64,000 nucleotides of DNA from Sitta carolinensis (Eukaryota > Chordata > Aves > Passeriformes > Sittidae): the NCBI GenBank assembly GCA_032173965.1, contig JAVUNC010000004.1, positions 2,370,501-2,434,500 on the forward strand. Direction: 5' to 3'. Below are positions 24,351 through 36,224 of this stretch, piece by piece (positions within the stretch are counted from its first letter, which is position 1; every line of letters begins with the position of its first letter). The notes beneath the pieces are model-generated. The model was not told the origin of the DNA. It ran no database searches and was given only the letters and a program-made list of their open reading frames with translations. The translations under genes and the position numbers were made by a program.

Positions 24351-25317
24351 ATTTATGTGTCCTTTAACAGTTGGATTGGAGCAGTGATTTGGTTTAGTTT
24401 CAGAGGGTCAGGCCGTGGGTTTGCAGCTCAGTGATTCCCATTTCTGAGTTGGGTTTCTCTTGCAAGTCTTGCCCTCTGCTTTTCACCAACTACAAGTGTA
24501 AATGTTTAACTGGAGTGATTTTCCTGTCCCAAATCGGGAAGCTTGTGGGACACTTGAGGGCAGAATCCAAATCTTAACAAGTCTGACTTCAGCATCTTTA
24601 GAGCTCCCACACTTTATGTCCTCTTATTGTAACAACTGTGACATCTTTACTAAAGTCACTTCATTTCCCTGTATTAAATTTATTTCCTTGTCAAGGTCTA
24701 GCACTAATTCAAATTATATCTCTTTCCGTTGCTGATTAAGTCGTTAACATTTAGTACTGATTTGAACATCAAAACCACTAATCAAGCACAAATATTAATG
24801 GCTCTGGTTTGGAGCTTCCCCCTGACCTGAGCTGTGGTGGATCTGTTACGGATCACGTGGGCATGAACAATTCCTAGGGCAGCATTTTTCCTGGAGAGTG
24901 TGAGGAGAGGTTGGAGGGGTTTCTTCACCTACCTCCTTTTGTTCCCCTGGCTGGTGATAATGGGAGTTATTTGGGATCATTGGAGCCCTGTCCATTCCCA
25001 GTACATTCATTTACTCCATGATCTGTCCATCCTGTTCCCTCCATGTTCATCAGTCCTAACCCTCCAGGCCTAACTCTCTACCTGTGGACTTTTCCTTGGC
25101 AAGGATGAGATTGGATTGGATGAAAATGGATTCCATTTGATGGCTGTGAAAAATATTCTCCTGGGTTTAATAGAGGAAAAACTCTGTTAATAAATGAATG
25201 TAATGCAATGGTCTGCTGATTAATCAGTCTGGACGACCCCATGTTCCTTTTTATCCATCAGCTTTACAAATCTTTCCTTTTTAAACAGAGCTTTTTAAAG
25301 TTCATGGTCATCTTCTT
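24351..25317. other. Intronic DNA, no recognised gene
   Basis: Unique sequence, nothing recognised. Confidence 0.55.
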
Positions 25318-25540
25318 TAAACTAAAAAAGGGGAAATTTTAATTGGATTTTGGGAAGGAATTGCTGGCTGTGAGGGGAGAAGCTGTGGCTGCCCCTGGAT
25401 CCCTGGCAGTGCCCAAGGCCAGGCTGGACAGAGCTGGGAGCTGCCTGGGATAGTGGAAGGTGTCCCTGCCCCTGGCAGGGGGTGGAACTGGATGATCATT
25501 AAGGTCCCTTCCAACCCAAACCCTTCCATGATTCTGTCAT
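25318..25540 (+). mobile_element. CR1 LINE 3' fragment with internal deletion
   Basis: It begins near 'aaaaaaggggaaattttaat', jumps from 'ctgtgagggg' to 'agaagctgtggctgcccctg' (the 'cctggcacagggtgcc' segment is lost) and ends 'aacccttccatgattctgtc'. Confidence 0.88.
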
Positions 25541-27276
25541 TCTTGAGCTTGAACATGATTAAATTGATGTTTTTAAGAATGTCACCTTGTGCCACTTTTC
25601 TGCAATAAGCCTTCCCTCTTTCTAGAGGCTTTCTCTTCTTTTCCTGGGAATGTAAAATTCCACATGCGTTCCATGGACTGCAGTAACCACAACGTCACTG
25701 TAAATCTTCCATTTTCATGCACCTATCTCAGAGTCCTCAGGCCTCTAAAATAACATCAGCTGTATTTAAGTGCCTGAATATTTCCAATGTGAGGGCAACT
25801 CAGTAACTTCCTTGCTTTTTTTCTTTCCTTTTTTTTTTTCTTCTTTTACTACATTAAGTATAGGTTTATAAATATAGGTACCAACAGTGTGAGCTTCTAG
25901 CCTCCTTTGAGTTACTCCCACAGCAGGGTGGGATTTTTGCTGATGCTTATTTTGGCCCAGAGCCACTGAGCAGCTCTCCCAAATTCTGAATTAACACTGG
26001 AGAACAATGCAGCAAATAATTGAACTCCCAGTTTCTGGCCATTTGCTGTCTTCCATCTGGCAGCATGTCTTTCCAAAGGTTTTGTGCCTGTTCCTGGTCT
26101 CTTGGAGAGGAGCAGGATGAGTAAGAGTTTTCCAGTTGTTCTCCCTTTTTTTTCTCCCGCATGAGGAGAGCTTGTTCAGCACTCACTGAATGTGCTCGAG
26201 GTGATAAGCAAACAATCAATTGAGTTTTTTTAAAGAAAACCCTACACAGAAGCAAATTCAAAACACTTGGAAGCTTCTGAGAACGCCTTGAGTTGCTGTT
26301 GAGCCACTCTTTTGGCTGAAAGCTGAAGTGATGGCCCTAAAAAAAAACTCCTTACAACTCTTGCATGCCTGGGGTGATGGCGAGGCAGGATTAGTGAAAA
26401 GGAGGGAGAGAGATTAAAGGAGGAGGAATTTTGGAGAACAGTTCCCAAACTAAATATTGCTTGTCATGTTCTATAACTTATCAACAAGCTGACAGCCTAT
26501 TTCAGATTTGGAAATCTCCCAGAATTTGAAAATGAATCAAGTCCCCTTCTTCCAGTTCAAGGAGTGCTTTGCCCCTTATCTTGCTCTGCTGTTTGTGGAA
26601 GGGCATAAGGGGAAGGTGGCCTAATCAAGCTCTAAATTAAATGGCTTGGCATTTTTCCAGTCCCTACTTTTTCCTGCTACCATGAACTGTGTCAAATCTT
26701 TTTTCCTTTCGGTTGGCTGTAATCAAAGTGTCATTTTGTCATTATTGATCCTTATTAGTGCCTGGAAGTGCTGTGGTTGAAAGTGCTGCTTCCTTAGCCC
26801 AAATTTACACTCAATAAATAACATTTTCCTCATCCTCACTTCTTCATGAGAATCTTTTCTTACACTTCCCTTATCTTTTCGTGTATTTCTTTTAGCAAAA
26901 TTCATATAAAACATCTGGACTGGATGAAGAGGGAGGAGGGAAGAAGTTGGGACTCCTGTAACCTCTCTCCAGGCTCATCTTTTTTTTTATTTTGTTCCTT
27001 TTTTCACTCCCCAGTGAGTTGTTGTTGAACTGTGACATCTCAGAATCTGTCAGCCCCACTGCCAACCCCCCTTCTTTTAGGAAATTGGGATAACTTTTCA
27101 CTTCTGCCTTTTTAATGCTCCTTTTTCTCTTTGCTGTCACTCCCTGCAGTGGTGAAATCGATGATCCATTTGTGTCCTGGTGATTTATTTTTGTGCCTTC
27201 ACATCTCCCCTTACAGAGTTCATTTACTACTGGTGAGCTCCAGTCCAGAACCTTCCATTAGAAACACTGGAATGGT
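25541..27276. other. Intronic DNA, no recognised gene
   Basis: AT-rich unique sequence with T-rich runs near 25817-25850 and 26981-27005. No coding exon was recognised. Confidence 0.55.
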
Positions 27277-27446
27277 TTTCCCAGGGAAGCTGGGGCTGCC
27301 CCTGGATCCCTGGCAGTGTCCAAGGCCAGGCTGGACAGGGCTTGGAGCAGCCTGGGATAGTGGGAGGTGTCCCTGCCCATGGCAGGGGGTGGAACAGGGT
27401 GAACTTTCAGGTCGTTTCCAACCCAAGCCACTTTGGGATTCTATGA
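27277..27446 (+). mobile_element. CR1 LINE 3' tail
   Basis: It runs from 'cccagggaagctggggctgc' to 'gccactttgggattctatga'. Confidence 0.9.
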
Positions 27447-28931
27447 GTCATAAATGGCATAGTTTACATTTACAGAGCTTCTTTTCCTGCTGTTCAGTTG
27501 ATCTGGATTTATTTTTTGAGGACACAAACAAAGCAGTCCCTTGTCTTTGTGTGAACATTCTCTCTATGTATTTGAACCAAGTTTCATTCCAGTCTTTGAC
27601 ACCTAAGATAATATTTTAGTGATTTGCTGGAGTTCCAGAAAGTCAAATATGACAGACTTTATCCACCAATTTCTTCATGAAATACAACAAGGAAAGCAAT
27701 TTAATTGCATTTTGGTTCTCAGTTCACTGTCCAAGAATTTTATATAATTGTTTATTAGAGCTTATTGTAATCTCTACTACAATAATTAAAAGATGAAAAC
27801 CAATAAAAGGAAATAATCCTGTTGCACAACAACGGGGCTGCCTGACTCTGTGTTTCTTTTGCAGTTATTAACCAACAGAGATATTTTTCTCGTGAAAATC
27901 ATGTTTCAAGAATTGCATTACCAGCTAAACAATTTCAAAAGCTGCATTTAATAATATTGTAAAATAAAACTATTTCCTATGGTTGACTGAATAATGCAGC
28001 TTCCTCGAATAGTACAACCCTTCGCTAATTAACTGGGTGCTTTCATATCAGTAGCTGATTATTGCTTCTGGAAACAATCATTTAGCCACTGAGAGAGCAA
28101 CAACACATCTTAATAAAGACATTTTTCTTTACAGATCAGCTCATTAAAAATTTTCTAGTGTGTGTCATCCGCAAGGCTGTAAAGTGGCTGTGACTGATCC
28201 TGTAAAATTCTGTGTAAAATGGGGATATAACAGAGGTGGCCAAATGGTCAAAGGATTGTTTTGATGCAAGGAATCTGTTAGAAATATTGATATTAAAAAT
28301 ACCCTGTTCTTAATTGTTGTTGTGAACTTGAGATTGAATCGGAGTGTTCCAGAAAAATGCAATTACAGTGAAAGCATTTTTGCTCTAACTCTGATTTTGA
28401 TTTGACGAGACAGAGTTCAATAAAGTGAATGTTGAGCATTTGTTTTACTTAAACTAACGAGCCATCCTGAGTGGAGAAATCAAATGTAAAATTATCTGTA
28501 TAATGACAAACAGCCTTCACACAAACAGGGCCATATTTTTTCCTGCATTTGGGAACTCTGCATATCTATTTCAATATTTGGATGTCCTTTTAATTGTGGG
28601 CACTTATCTAGAAGTGGTTTTTGTGCTGTCACCCTGGTCTGACAGAGCCATCTCAATCCTCTGTAAAGGCTTTGTTGACAGTTATGTAATTTTAATTCAT
28701 TTGTATAAACACCAGTGAGGAACAAATCCGTGAGTCACAAGCCCTGGACAGGCTGTGTCAGGCAATCTTTAATTTAAGGGCTGGGATTGAAAACTCAATG
28801 TGAAGTTCATTACCAAGTGGTTTATTTGGACACTTGATGTTGCCTATAAATCTGTTTGTCCTGACAGAGGTGGCCCCTCAATCATCTCCTAAAATTTCTC
28901 TTTTCAGAAGGACAAATCATCTGGTAGGAAC
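27447..28931. other. Intronic DNA, candidate non-coding element near 27960-28160
   Basis: The stretch holds TAAT and TGATTATTG-type motifs and CCAATAAA-rich sequence. No exon was recognised. Confidence 0.4.
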
Positions 28932-29020
28932 ACGACTGACTCAGGCTGGAGGGGACCTTGGGAGGTCTCGGGTCAAAGCAGGGTCAGACAATTTCTGTAC
29001 AAAGTGTTCCAGAGCTTCAT
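28932..29020 (-). mobile_element. CR1 LINE remnant, diverged subfamily
   Basis: 'ctgactcaggctggagggga' and 'ccttgggaggtctcgggtca' match a CR1 3' end in reverse, abutting a plus-strand CR1. Confidence 0.6.
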
Positions 29021-29054
29021 CCTCCAGCCCTCCCTACCTCCACTTGGAACCTTC

Positions 29055-29233
29055 CCCTCCAGTCTGTGGCAAGAGGAAACAGCCTCACGTTGCAGCAGGG
29101 AATGTTTAGGTTGGATATTGGGAACGATTTCTTCATGGAAAAGGTTCAACTGCCCCAGGGCAGTGCTGGAGTCTCCCCATCCCTGGAGGGATTTAAGAAT
29201 TGCGTGGATGTGACTCTTGGGGACACGGATTTA
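29055..29233 (+). mobile_element. CR1 LINE fragment, 5' part of an interrupted copy
   Basis: 'ggcaagaggaaacagcctca' to 'ggatgtgactcttggggaca' is typical CR1. The same copy resumes at 29517 after a 283-bp insertion. Confidence 0.85.
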
Positions 29234-29516
29234 AACCCCAGTGTATCCATTTGGGGCGTAAAGCAAGAAAAAGCTGAATTCTACCCAAAAGTTTTTGGAC
29301 ATGGATGCTCTCGGTGGAGAAATCCATCTTCCTGCTCCTTCCTTTGCCTGACAGGGTTTTAAGTGATGATTCTCTGCTTTCATAGAGATTCCCTTGATCA
29401 ACAAGCAGTGAAGAAATGACAATTTTTTGGTAACGCCTTCGACATTTAATGGTTTGGACTTGTTAATCTCAGTGGCCATTTTCGACAAAATGATTCTAAA
29501 CTTCTGTGATTCTGTG
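29234..29516 (+). mobile_element. Unknown dispersed element, copy B, nested in CR1
   Basis: The flanking CR1 stops at 'gacacggattta' and restarts at 'ggcttagtgatggccttggc', so this block is a clean insertion. It ends 'cttctgtgattctgtg', a CR1-type tail. The imperfect repeats ggattta / gggctta at its ends could be a short target-site duplication. It aligns with 16072-16404. Confidence 0.7.
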
Positions 29517-29603
29517 GGCTTAGTGATGGCCTTGGCAGTGCTGGGATAGTGTTGGACTCGGTGATCTCAGAGAGCTTTTCTAACCTCAATAGTTCTCTTG
29601 ATG
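29517..29603 (+). mobile_element. CR1 LINE 3' end, continuation of the interrupted copy
   Basis: 'cttggcagtgctgggatagt', 'gttggactcggtgatctcag' and 'agagcttttctaacctcaat' complete the CR1 that begins at 29055. Confidence 0.85.
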
Positions 29604-29737
29604 CCTTAAGTTTTTAGCTTTTATATTTTTTAGATTCTGTGCTGTTCTGATGGGGAGTTTTAGATGTCATATTTCATATTCAGTGCTACTGAGTTTTTTT
29701 CTCAAAGTAGACAGACAAAACAATTCCTTCTCTAGTT

Positions 29738-30054
29738 TGATACCAAGGACAACTTTCAGGCCCTAGAACCAAAACAGCAGTGAAGTGAGAAGAAAAATAA
29801 AGAGGATGGAGCTTCATAACCTGAAACTATGGTTGGACAATTGATTCTGATATGCTGATGGACCAGAACTTATAAAAGTGGGAGACCTTGTGGTTGATTG
29901 TCCATTTTGTGACCATTTTGGGTTCATCTTTGGTGTGGCCCAGCTGGGCTCTTGTGCTGCCCAGGTGTTCCCATTGAGGCCTTTTAATAAATCCCTCCTT
30001 TATCCTTTTGCTCTGTCCAGTCTCTGTCCCAGGTCAGACTCCAGAAGGCATCAC
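29738..30054 (+). mobile_element. Solo LTR-like element of an endogenous retrovirus
   Basis: It has a TATA box (tataaaag, 29871-29878) and a poly(A) signal (aataaa, 29996-30001) 125 bp apart, a T-rich segment after the signal, a possible start at tgataccaagg and a possible end at ggcatca. No internal retroviral sequence and no convincing target-site duplication were seen, so the edges are approximate. Confidence 0.5.
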
Positions 30055-30061
30055 TGTGATT

Positions 30062-30297
30062 CTGGGGTTGCTCCAAGCCCTGTCCAGCCTGGCCTTGGAC
30101 ACTTCCAAGGATGGGGCATCCACAGTGCCAGGGCCTCCCTACCCTCACAGAGAGGAATTCCTTCCCAATCTCCCATCCAACCCTACTCTCTTCCAGTCAC
30201 AAGCCATGCCCCTTGTCCTGTCACTCCAGGCTCCTGTGAAAATTCCCTCTCCATCTTTTTTGTTGGCTCCCTTCAGGTGCTGGAAGGCCACAATGAT
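30062..30297 (-). mobile_element. CR1 LINE fragment
   Basis: It starts inside the element at 'ggggttgctccaagccctgt' and runs through 'ctccctaccctcacagagag' to 'gtgctggaaggccacaatga'. The last ~90 bp of the 3' end are missing, and the LTR-like element lies beside the break. Confidence 0.87.
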
Positions 30298-31696
30298 TGG
30301 TGTGGGTGAGAAAAGTATCAGAGTTAATTTAACTCCCAAACCTCTTTGACTCCATGGAATAACTCTTGGCTTTTGGGGACAGCAGAGCCTGTGCTGTGTG
30401 GACATGAATCCGTGCCATTTGCTTCCAGCAGTGTCTCTCAAACACGAATAAATTCCTTATGCTTGGATCAGGAATAAACTCCTGCTCTCACATTCCTCTG
30501 TGACATCAGAGAGAACAGCTTTTATATTTATCTGTGCAAAGCCTTGCGAATTCCGTCTACCTTCGATCGTATCAACGTTATTTTATTTTATTTGAGTGTT
30601 TCTCAGTAAACCCAGCCATGGGGAGGAGTTCCAGCTGCAGCATTTCCTCTCCTCATTTTCTGTGCCCAGTGCTCCTCATTTTGTGTCTCCACTGAATCAT
30701 CAGCACTGGTCTAATGGGCTGGAACAGCCCAAGGTGCATGGTAATTACTTACCGAGTTGCTGATAGCCCAGATGAGAATAGGACTTATTAGATCAGGAAT
30801 AATGAAAAACTGTGTTTAATGCAGAAAATTTAGAGTCTGAAAGACATGTGTCTCAATTTATATATCTGGTTTTTTTTAATATGAAAGAAATTACAATAGT
30901 GGTATAGGAAGGTTTAAAATTAATTACATGAATGATATTGTTCCAAGTTGTTTCAGGATTCCAGGTGTTTTGGGCTGAGATCTTTTTAAACCTTTTTACT
31001 TGCCATTGTTGGGGAGGTTTAAGGGAACAAAACCTGTATAAAGTGGCCACTGATATTTTAAATTTTCTTTTTTCCTCAGATGAATATGCTGTTCTGCTTT
31101 TTCTTCCACTCTTTAACTTTCATGTATCATTGCAGGCATAGACCTGGCTTCCTTTATTGTCCCCTCAAAGCAATTTTCTCGTTCATCACCATGAAAAGTC
31201 CTTTATTAAAAGTTCTGCCGCTGCATTGTTAAATAAAATAACAATAATAACAATAATTATTTGATTTTACTGACACATCAAGTTGGGAACGTGGTTCTCC
31301 ACTCTACAGGATAATGTAGAACATTAATGGAGATGTGACCCTGAGCTCAGAAAGAATCTTGAGATTGCAAGGATTCAGAAAAATAGGGAAGATTAGAAGG
31401 ATGCTTTGTGTTTTGCTGTAGAGCTTGGTTTGGAGACTCTGTTTCCGTGTTTTTTTTCCCTGAAATATGAAATATGCTTTTGAACATATTTCAAAAAGCT
31501 CAACGTGATTCTTTCAGAAACAAAGAGCATGTCATTCTCCTCATGTTCCCATTTTTCTGGTGTGATTCTAACCCTTCACAATAAAGGCTTCCAGAATCCC
31601 ATGGCTGCAGTAAATAAAATTTGAAGTGGTTTTCCTCAAAGAGCCTTGAATATTTCTTTTCATGTGGAAGAGAAACTTTGCCTTCAAGTAAGCAAA
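30298..31696. other. Intronic DNA, no recognised gene
   Basis: AT-rich unique sequence, nothing recognised. Confidence 0.55.
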
Positions 31697-31800
31697 GGGT
31701 TGGAAGGGCTTGGATCACCTGGGATAGTGGGAGGTGTCCCTGTCCATAGCAGAGGTGCAACTGGATGAGCTTTAGGATCCCTTGTAATTTCTGACTCAAA
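31697..31800 (+). mobile_element. CR1 LINE 3' tail
   Basis: 'cacctgggatagtgggaggt' and 'gatgagctttaggatccctt' are present. The final tail is degraded to 'tttctgactc'. Confidence 0.82.
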
Positions 31801-33295
31801 ACTGTTTTTTAACTTATGTTGCCCTACCTGATAAATCATCATCCCTCTTTCTATCTATTTACATTGAATGTCCAATTTTGGTTGCCAGTTTTAAAATACC
31901 AGGGAAAGTTCAGCAGTAACTTTAATAAAGACAGCAATTATATTTTCATTATTCCCTCACTGCTTGTTAAATTGGATTTGGAGTGTTTTATGGATCTAGA
32001 GCAAAAAACATTATCTTACTTTGAGAGGTATTATAAAGTGTTGAGAAAAACATAATTATTGTTATTGGAAATGTTTTAATGTGGGAAGGTCAGAGAAACT
32101 TAATTATAGGGGTTTTTTTACCAATTAACTTGATATTTTTGAGCTCTGTAATGTCATTTAGAGCCTTTCATCTGTGGGCATCACCCCATAATCTTTGACA
32201 GTCAGGAGCAGGCAAAACTTGCTGTCTGAATTTTGGCAGCAGCTCAACCCTATTCCATCTCCATTTGCACAAAGAAAAAGATTCCTCCTCTTCCCAAAAT
32301 AAGTTTAATTTCAAAAATAGCACAAATTCAGAACCATAACTTCCACTCTCAGACCTTTCTGTGAATTGCTTGCCATAAAATTTGGCACATGGATAATTTG
32401 TGAGAAGTTGTGTCTTAGCAAGAAACTTGAACTTCACGAGGAAGGCTCTCTTGGTTATGTGATTAAATGTGCACCAACCCTGTTAAAATCCAATTATTTC
32501 CCTTGAATACCAGTTGAAATAATACCCAGGAGCCAGTTTTTAGAAAGATCCTACAATATTAAGTGCTGAGCTCTCAGGAAAATCTGCCATCAGTTCAATG
32601 GGAGCTGTTGACTCATTGTGGAAAAAAACGCCCTTGATTCTGTAGCACCAGAGGCAGCAGCTGAGGCAAGGAAAATCAGTGCAAAATTGGAGTCACGTTC
32701 GTGGGACTGTTTCAGCAACAGAAGGGTAAAAATATTGTAGAACTATTGTGGTTTTCTGATAAATAGGCTTTAAAAACTCAGGGCACTTTGTTATGTTTAT
32801 TTCTGGTAAATCAAGTCACATTAAAGAACTAAAACCATCATTAGTTTTGTCATTTCAGGAAGGAAAAAATTGTTAAAAACAATTTACATTCTCTTTTATG
32901 GCCCAAAAATCTGTTTTGGCTGGCATGAAACCACAAGCATTAGCTCAGTTTGTCAGTAATTTCAGTGTATGACAGATCTGAAGATTTAAATTCTGTTATT
33001 AAGATTGTTCAGAGCAAAAAGAGACTGGGAAGAATGTTAAACTTCTAAACATGGCACTTTATTAATTAGACCTTTATTTGTTAAAAAAAGGAGGAAACTT
33101 TTCAGAAAAAAAAGGAAAGTGCTGTGGATTTGGGTACAAGTACATTATATTTCTTGATTGAGAGAAATGTTGGATTTCTGTTATGTGAAGAAAGTGAATT
33201 CACTGTCACTCATGGACAATAACATAAATACTGTTATTCACTGTTACCTATGGAATTTTGTCTACTAAAATAATACATTTTGGGGTTCAACTAAT
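31801..33295. other. Intronic DNA, no recognised gene
   Basis: AT-rich unique sequence, nothing recognised. Confidence 0.55.
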
Positions 33296-33502
33296 GCATA
33301 ATAACACAGTCAGCCCTCACTGAGTGTGATGGGGTTGTTCTCATTCTCAGAGGAGTGAATTTTGTTGGAAATACAGGATTCCCTGGAAAATTGAAATGAA
33401 ATTAGGTGCTGCATTGGAGATGACAAATCACTTCTTTACAAATAATAAAAAATGTTGGATTCATTTGGCCAATCTCACCCCAGGCCAGTCACCCCTGGCT
33501 CC
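33296..33502 (+). repeat. Direct repeat, copy 1 (~200 bp)
   Basis: It aligns with 34523-34718. Shared words include tacaggattccctggaaaa, cagaggagtgaa, gaaattaggtgct and ccccaggcca. The family is unknown. Confidence 0.8.
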
Positions 33503-33885
33503 ATCACATCACAACGGGATAAATGTCCTCAAGGAATGATTGGAATATTTTAGCTGATGGCTTTAGGATGAGATGAATCATGTTTAGAATTTCCAGCCTA
33601 CAACACTCTGTGCTTTATTTGTTTACCCCTCTTGCCATAACAGGTTGAAATGTTGATTTTGACGATTTTCAGAATAGATTCTCATTTTCAGCTGAAATCC
33701 GCTGCGATTTGTGGGCTATTCATAGAAATGAGCATAAAGAAGTTAATTTTAGCATGAGGGAGCTAAAATCTCCCATGTTTCTTGTCCCACAGTCAATGGA
33801 GACACAGAGAGTGGGAGAAAACCTTGTTCAGAGGGAAGTTCAAAGCTGAAACCTGATTTTAGATTGTCTGAATTGCTCTCTACCC
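33503..33885. other. Intronic DNA between direct-repeat copies
   Basis: AT-rich unique sequence, nothing recognised. Confidence 0.5.
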
Positions 33886-34045
33886 GCGGCTCCAAGGCTG
33901 GCAGAGCTCCAGGAGCGTTTGGACACTCTCAGGCACAGGGTGGGATTGTTGGGGTGTCCTGGGCAGGGCCACGAGCTGGAATTATCATCCTGGTGAGTCC
34001 TTTCCCACTCAGGATATTCTGTGGATCCAACTCCATGATTCTGGG
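33886..34045 (+). mobile_element. CR1 LINE 3' fragment, distinct subfamily
   Basis: 'agctccaggagcgtttggac' and 'gcacagggtgggattgttgg' are the reverse complement of words in the 7.3 and 60.1 kb copies. It ends 'caactccatgattctgg'. Confidence 0.8.
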
Positions 34046-34522
34046 TTCAGTGCCAAACCCTGGCTCCCTCTGAGCACTTGTGACATTTACTGAGGTTTGC
34101 TGAGCAGCTGGACTCATCCTCCTTCATTTCAAACCCTCTTTTGCATCACATCCTAAATCATGTGGCAAGATACAAAATGGGAACTGGGACTTCACTGTGA
34201 GTCTTCCCTTCAGGATGGGTCCTGTAGATGCAGTTTTGTAGTGGTTGGTGGCTGGTTTGGTTTTCAACTTTGTTTTTTCAGCAAAGAAATAGAGTTTGAG
34301 TCTTACATTTTGGAGTGATTTAATTGCCTTAAGGTAAAAGTGAAAAATAAAGACATTTGTTACTTATGATATATTTTATTTTGCAATTATCTTCACTGAG
34401 AACAGCCTTAAACTCTGTTAGCTGTTCATGATGACATCGTAACAATTTTTTAGAATTGGGGTAACTGCTTCCTCTTTCACTTCAGAAATGTTTTTTATTG
34501 GAATCCCTTCCCCATCCACTCC
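34046..34522. other. Intronic DNA between direct-repeat copies
   Basis: Unique sequence, nothing recognised. Confidence 0.5.
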
Positions 34523-34718
34523 GCATCATAACATAGTGAGTGCTCACTGGGCTGGATGGGGTTGTTTTCTTCCTCAGAGGAGTGAAATCTATTGGAAATA
34601 CAGGATTCCCTGGAAAATTTAAGTGAAATTAGGTGCTATATTGGAGATAACAAACCACTTCTTTAACAAATGTGTTCTTTTGTCCAGTCCTCCCCCAGGC
34701 CAGGCATCACTGGCTCTG
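34523..34718 (+). repeat. Direct repeat, copy 2 (~200 bp)
   Basis: This is the partner of 33296-33502, in the same orientation and about 1.22 kb away. Similarity stops near 'cactggctct'. Confidence 0.8.
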
Positions 34719-34764
34719 TGCGTTGGCTCTGGTGGACATGGGGAAAGGTTCTGGAATCTTCATG

Positions 34765-34818
34765 AAATCGTGGATTTATACAATGGTTTGGCTTGGAAGG
34801 GACCTCAGAGATCATCAT
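34765..34818 (-). mobile_element. CR1 LINE 3' tail, cut short by an LTR
   Basis: 'caatggtttggcttggaagg' and 'gacctcagagatcatc' are a CR1 3' end. The expected 'cagttccaacccc' is replaced by the LTR-like sequence. Confidence 0.78.
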
Positions 34819-34826
34819 GGACATCA

Positions 34827-35390
34827 TGGACACACGTTTGGGACACAGACGAGAAAGGGTTGACTGATATGACCGTTAAAGGATGATTTATTGCAAAATC
34901 AGTCTCAGGGGAGGGTGAGACCTTTAGCTTGTTACATTCAGCACCATCACACCAGAACACAGTCTTAGTTCAAGTTACAATGTCTTTTATAAATTTCTTA
35001 TCCAATCAACTGCTCCCACAAAGTTCTCTAGCACCTTTATAGGCCAATCATTGATTACTACATTTGCTACATTTCTCCTCAATGCATTTCTATTTATCCA
35101 ATCATATAATTCTACAGAAAACTTATTGCTTTTAACAACTCTCCAACAGGTTCTATTACCAAGCTTTAATATTTTCTGCTATCTTGCTTAACATACTTAT
35201 TTGCTTAGATGAGGCCTATTTCTACTTGCTTAAAACATATTTTTATTCAAACTACAAATGCCAGTTTTACAGTTCTAAACTTCCAAGCCTTCTCCAAGGC
35301 CTTAGGTCAAAGGTTGTGTCCATCTCTGTCTCTGAGCCTGAATGCTCGAGGCCTTGAGAGCTCTCTGGGCTCACATTTCCCACACACAAA
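34827..35390 (-). mobile_element. LTR of an endogenous retrovirus, minus orientation
   Basis: On the minus strand the signals come in proviral order: inverted CCAAT boxes (34998-35007 and about 35044-35049), TATAAAAG (34984-34991), AATAAA (34887-34892), then a U5-like end finishing in CA at 34827. The bases acatca just outside could be one side of a target-site duplication. The 5' edge on this strand (right end) is not resolved. Confidence 0.6.
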
Positions 35391-35799
35391 CCTAAATCAG
35401 TGCTGGGCAATGCTGATCTCACCTTCATTTTGCCATCAGCTTCTGAGCTGCTTCAAGCAGTAAAAATCACAATTCCCTTTTTCCTGAATAGCTGTGGAGG
35501 ATCAGTGTCTTAGAAATCCAGATAAAAGCTTAGTAGTCCATAGACATAATTAAAAACATAGTTGAAAAACCAATACAATATTGTTTCGCATTTTTAGATA
35601 GTCTACAAAAACAGATAGTAGCAAGGCTGAAAAATAAGGTAATAAAATTCAGATAATACCAAAGTCAAAAACATGGTAATTTCTGCACGTACATGAAAAA
35701 AAACAGCACACGTAAAATTACGCTGAAGCGTGCAATATTTTTCCATTATTATAGCAGTTATAAAGAAATTGTTTTAACTTCATGCATTTAGTTGACTGG
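35391..35799. other. Unresolved sequence between two LTR-like elements
   Basis: AT-rich and A-rich on the plus strand, with no retroviral coding similarity seen. It may belong to the minus-strand LTR or to intron. Confidence 0.4.
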
Positions 35800-36178
35800 T
35801 TGCTTTGGGGTCAAAAACTGGCCTTTGAGGTTTGCTAGGCCTGCAAACTCCTAACCTTTTAGCTACCTCGCTGCTGCTTTGCTTTGCTTGGCTTTGCCTG
35901 CACCAAACCAAGAAGAGAAGAAAAGAAAGAAGTCAGAGGGTCACACGACCCCAGCCAGTTGCTTGGAATTCCAGGTCCAAAGCCACCAGACCTCCGCAGA
36001 GAACCTCTGAGACTGGAGAGCTCCTGTAATTCTCTAGGGCCTCACCCTGAAATTATTCCTGCTGGCTGCCTGGGGTTTGTGGCATCAAGAAGCCCCAGAG
36101 GCTTCACCCAGAGAGAACCCCTCATCAAGCAGACCGCGCCTAGACCGATGCTTTTAATAAATAGCATCTAATACCACA
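35800..36178 (+). mobile_element. Second LTR-like element
   Basis: It has a poly(A) signal at 36156-36161 and ends ..taccaca. The pentamer actgg occurs just before (35795-35799) and just after (36179-36183), as a 5-bp target-site duplication would. The start (ttgcttt) is not the canonical TG unless one base is assigned differently. No TATA box is evident. Confidence 0.4.
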
Positions 36179-36224
36179 ACTGGACTCTAGTAGCCTGGGG
36201 ACAAAGCCCAACTTGTTTTCCCTT

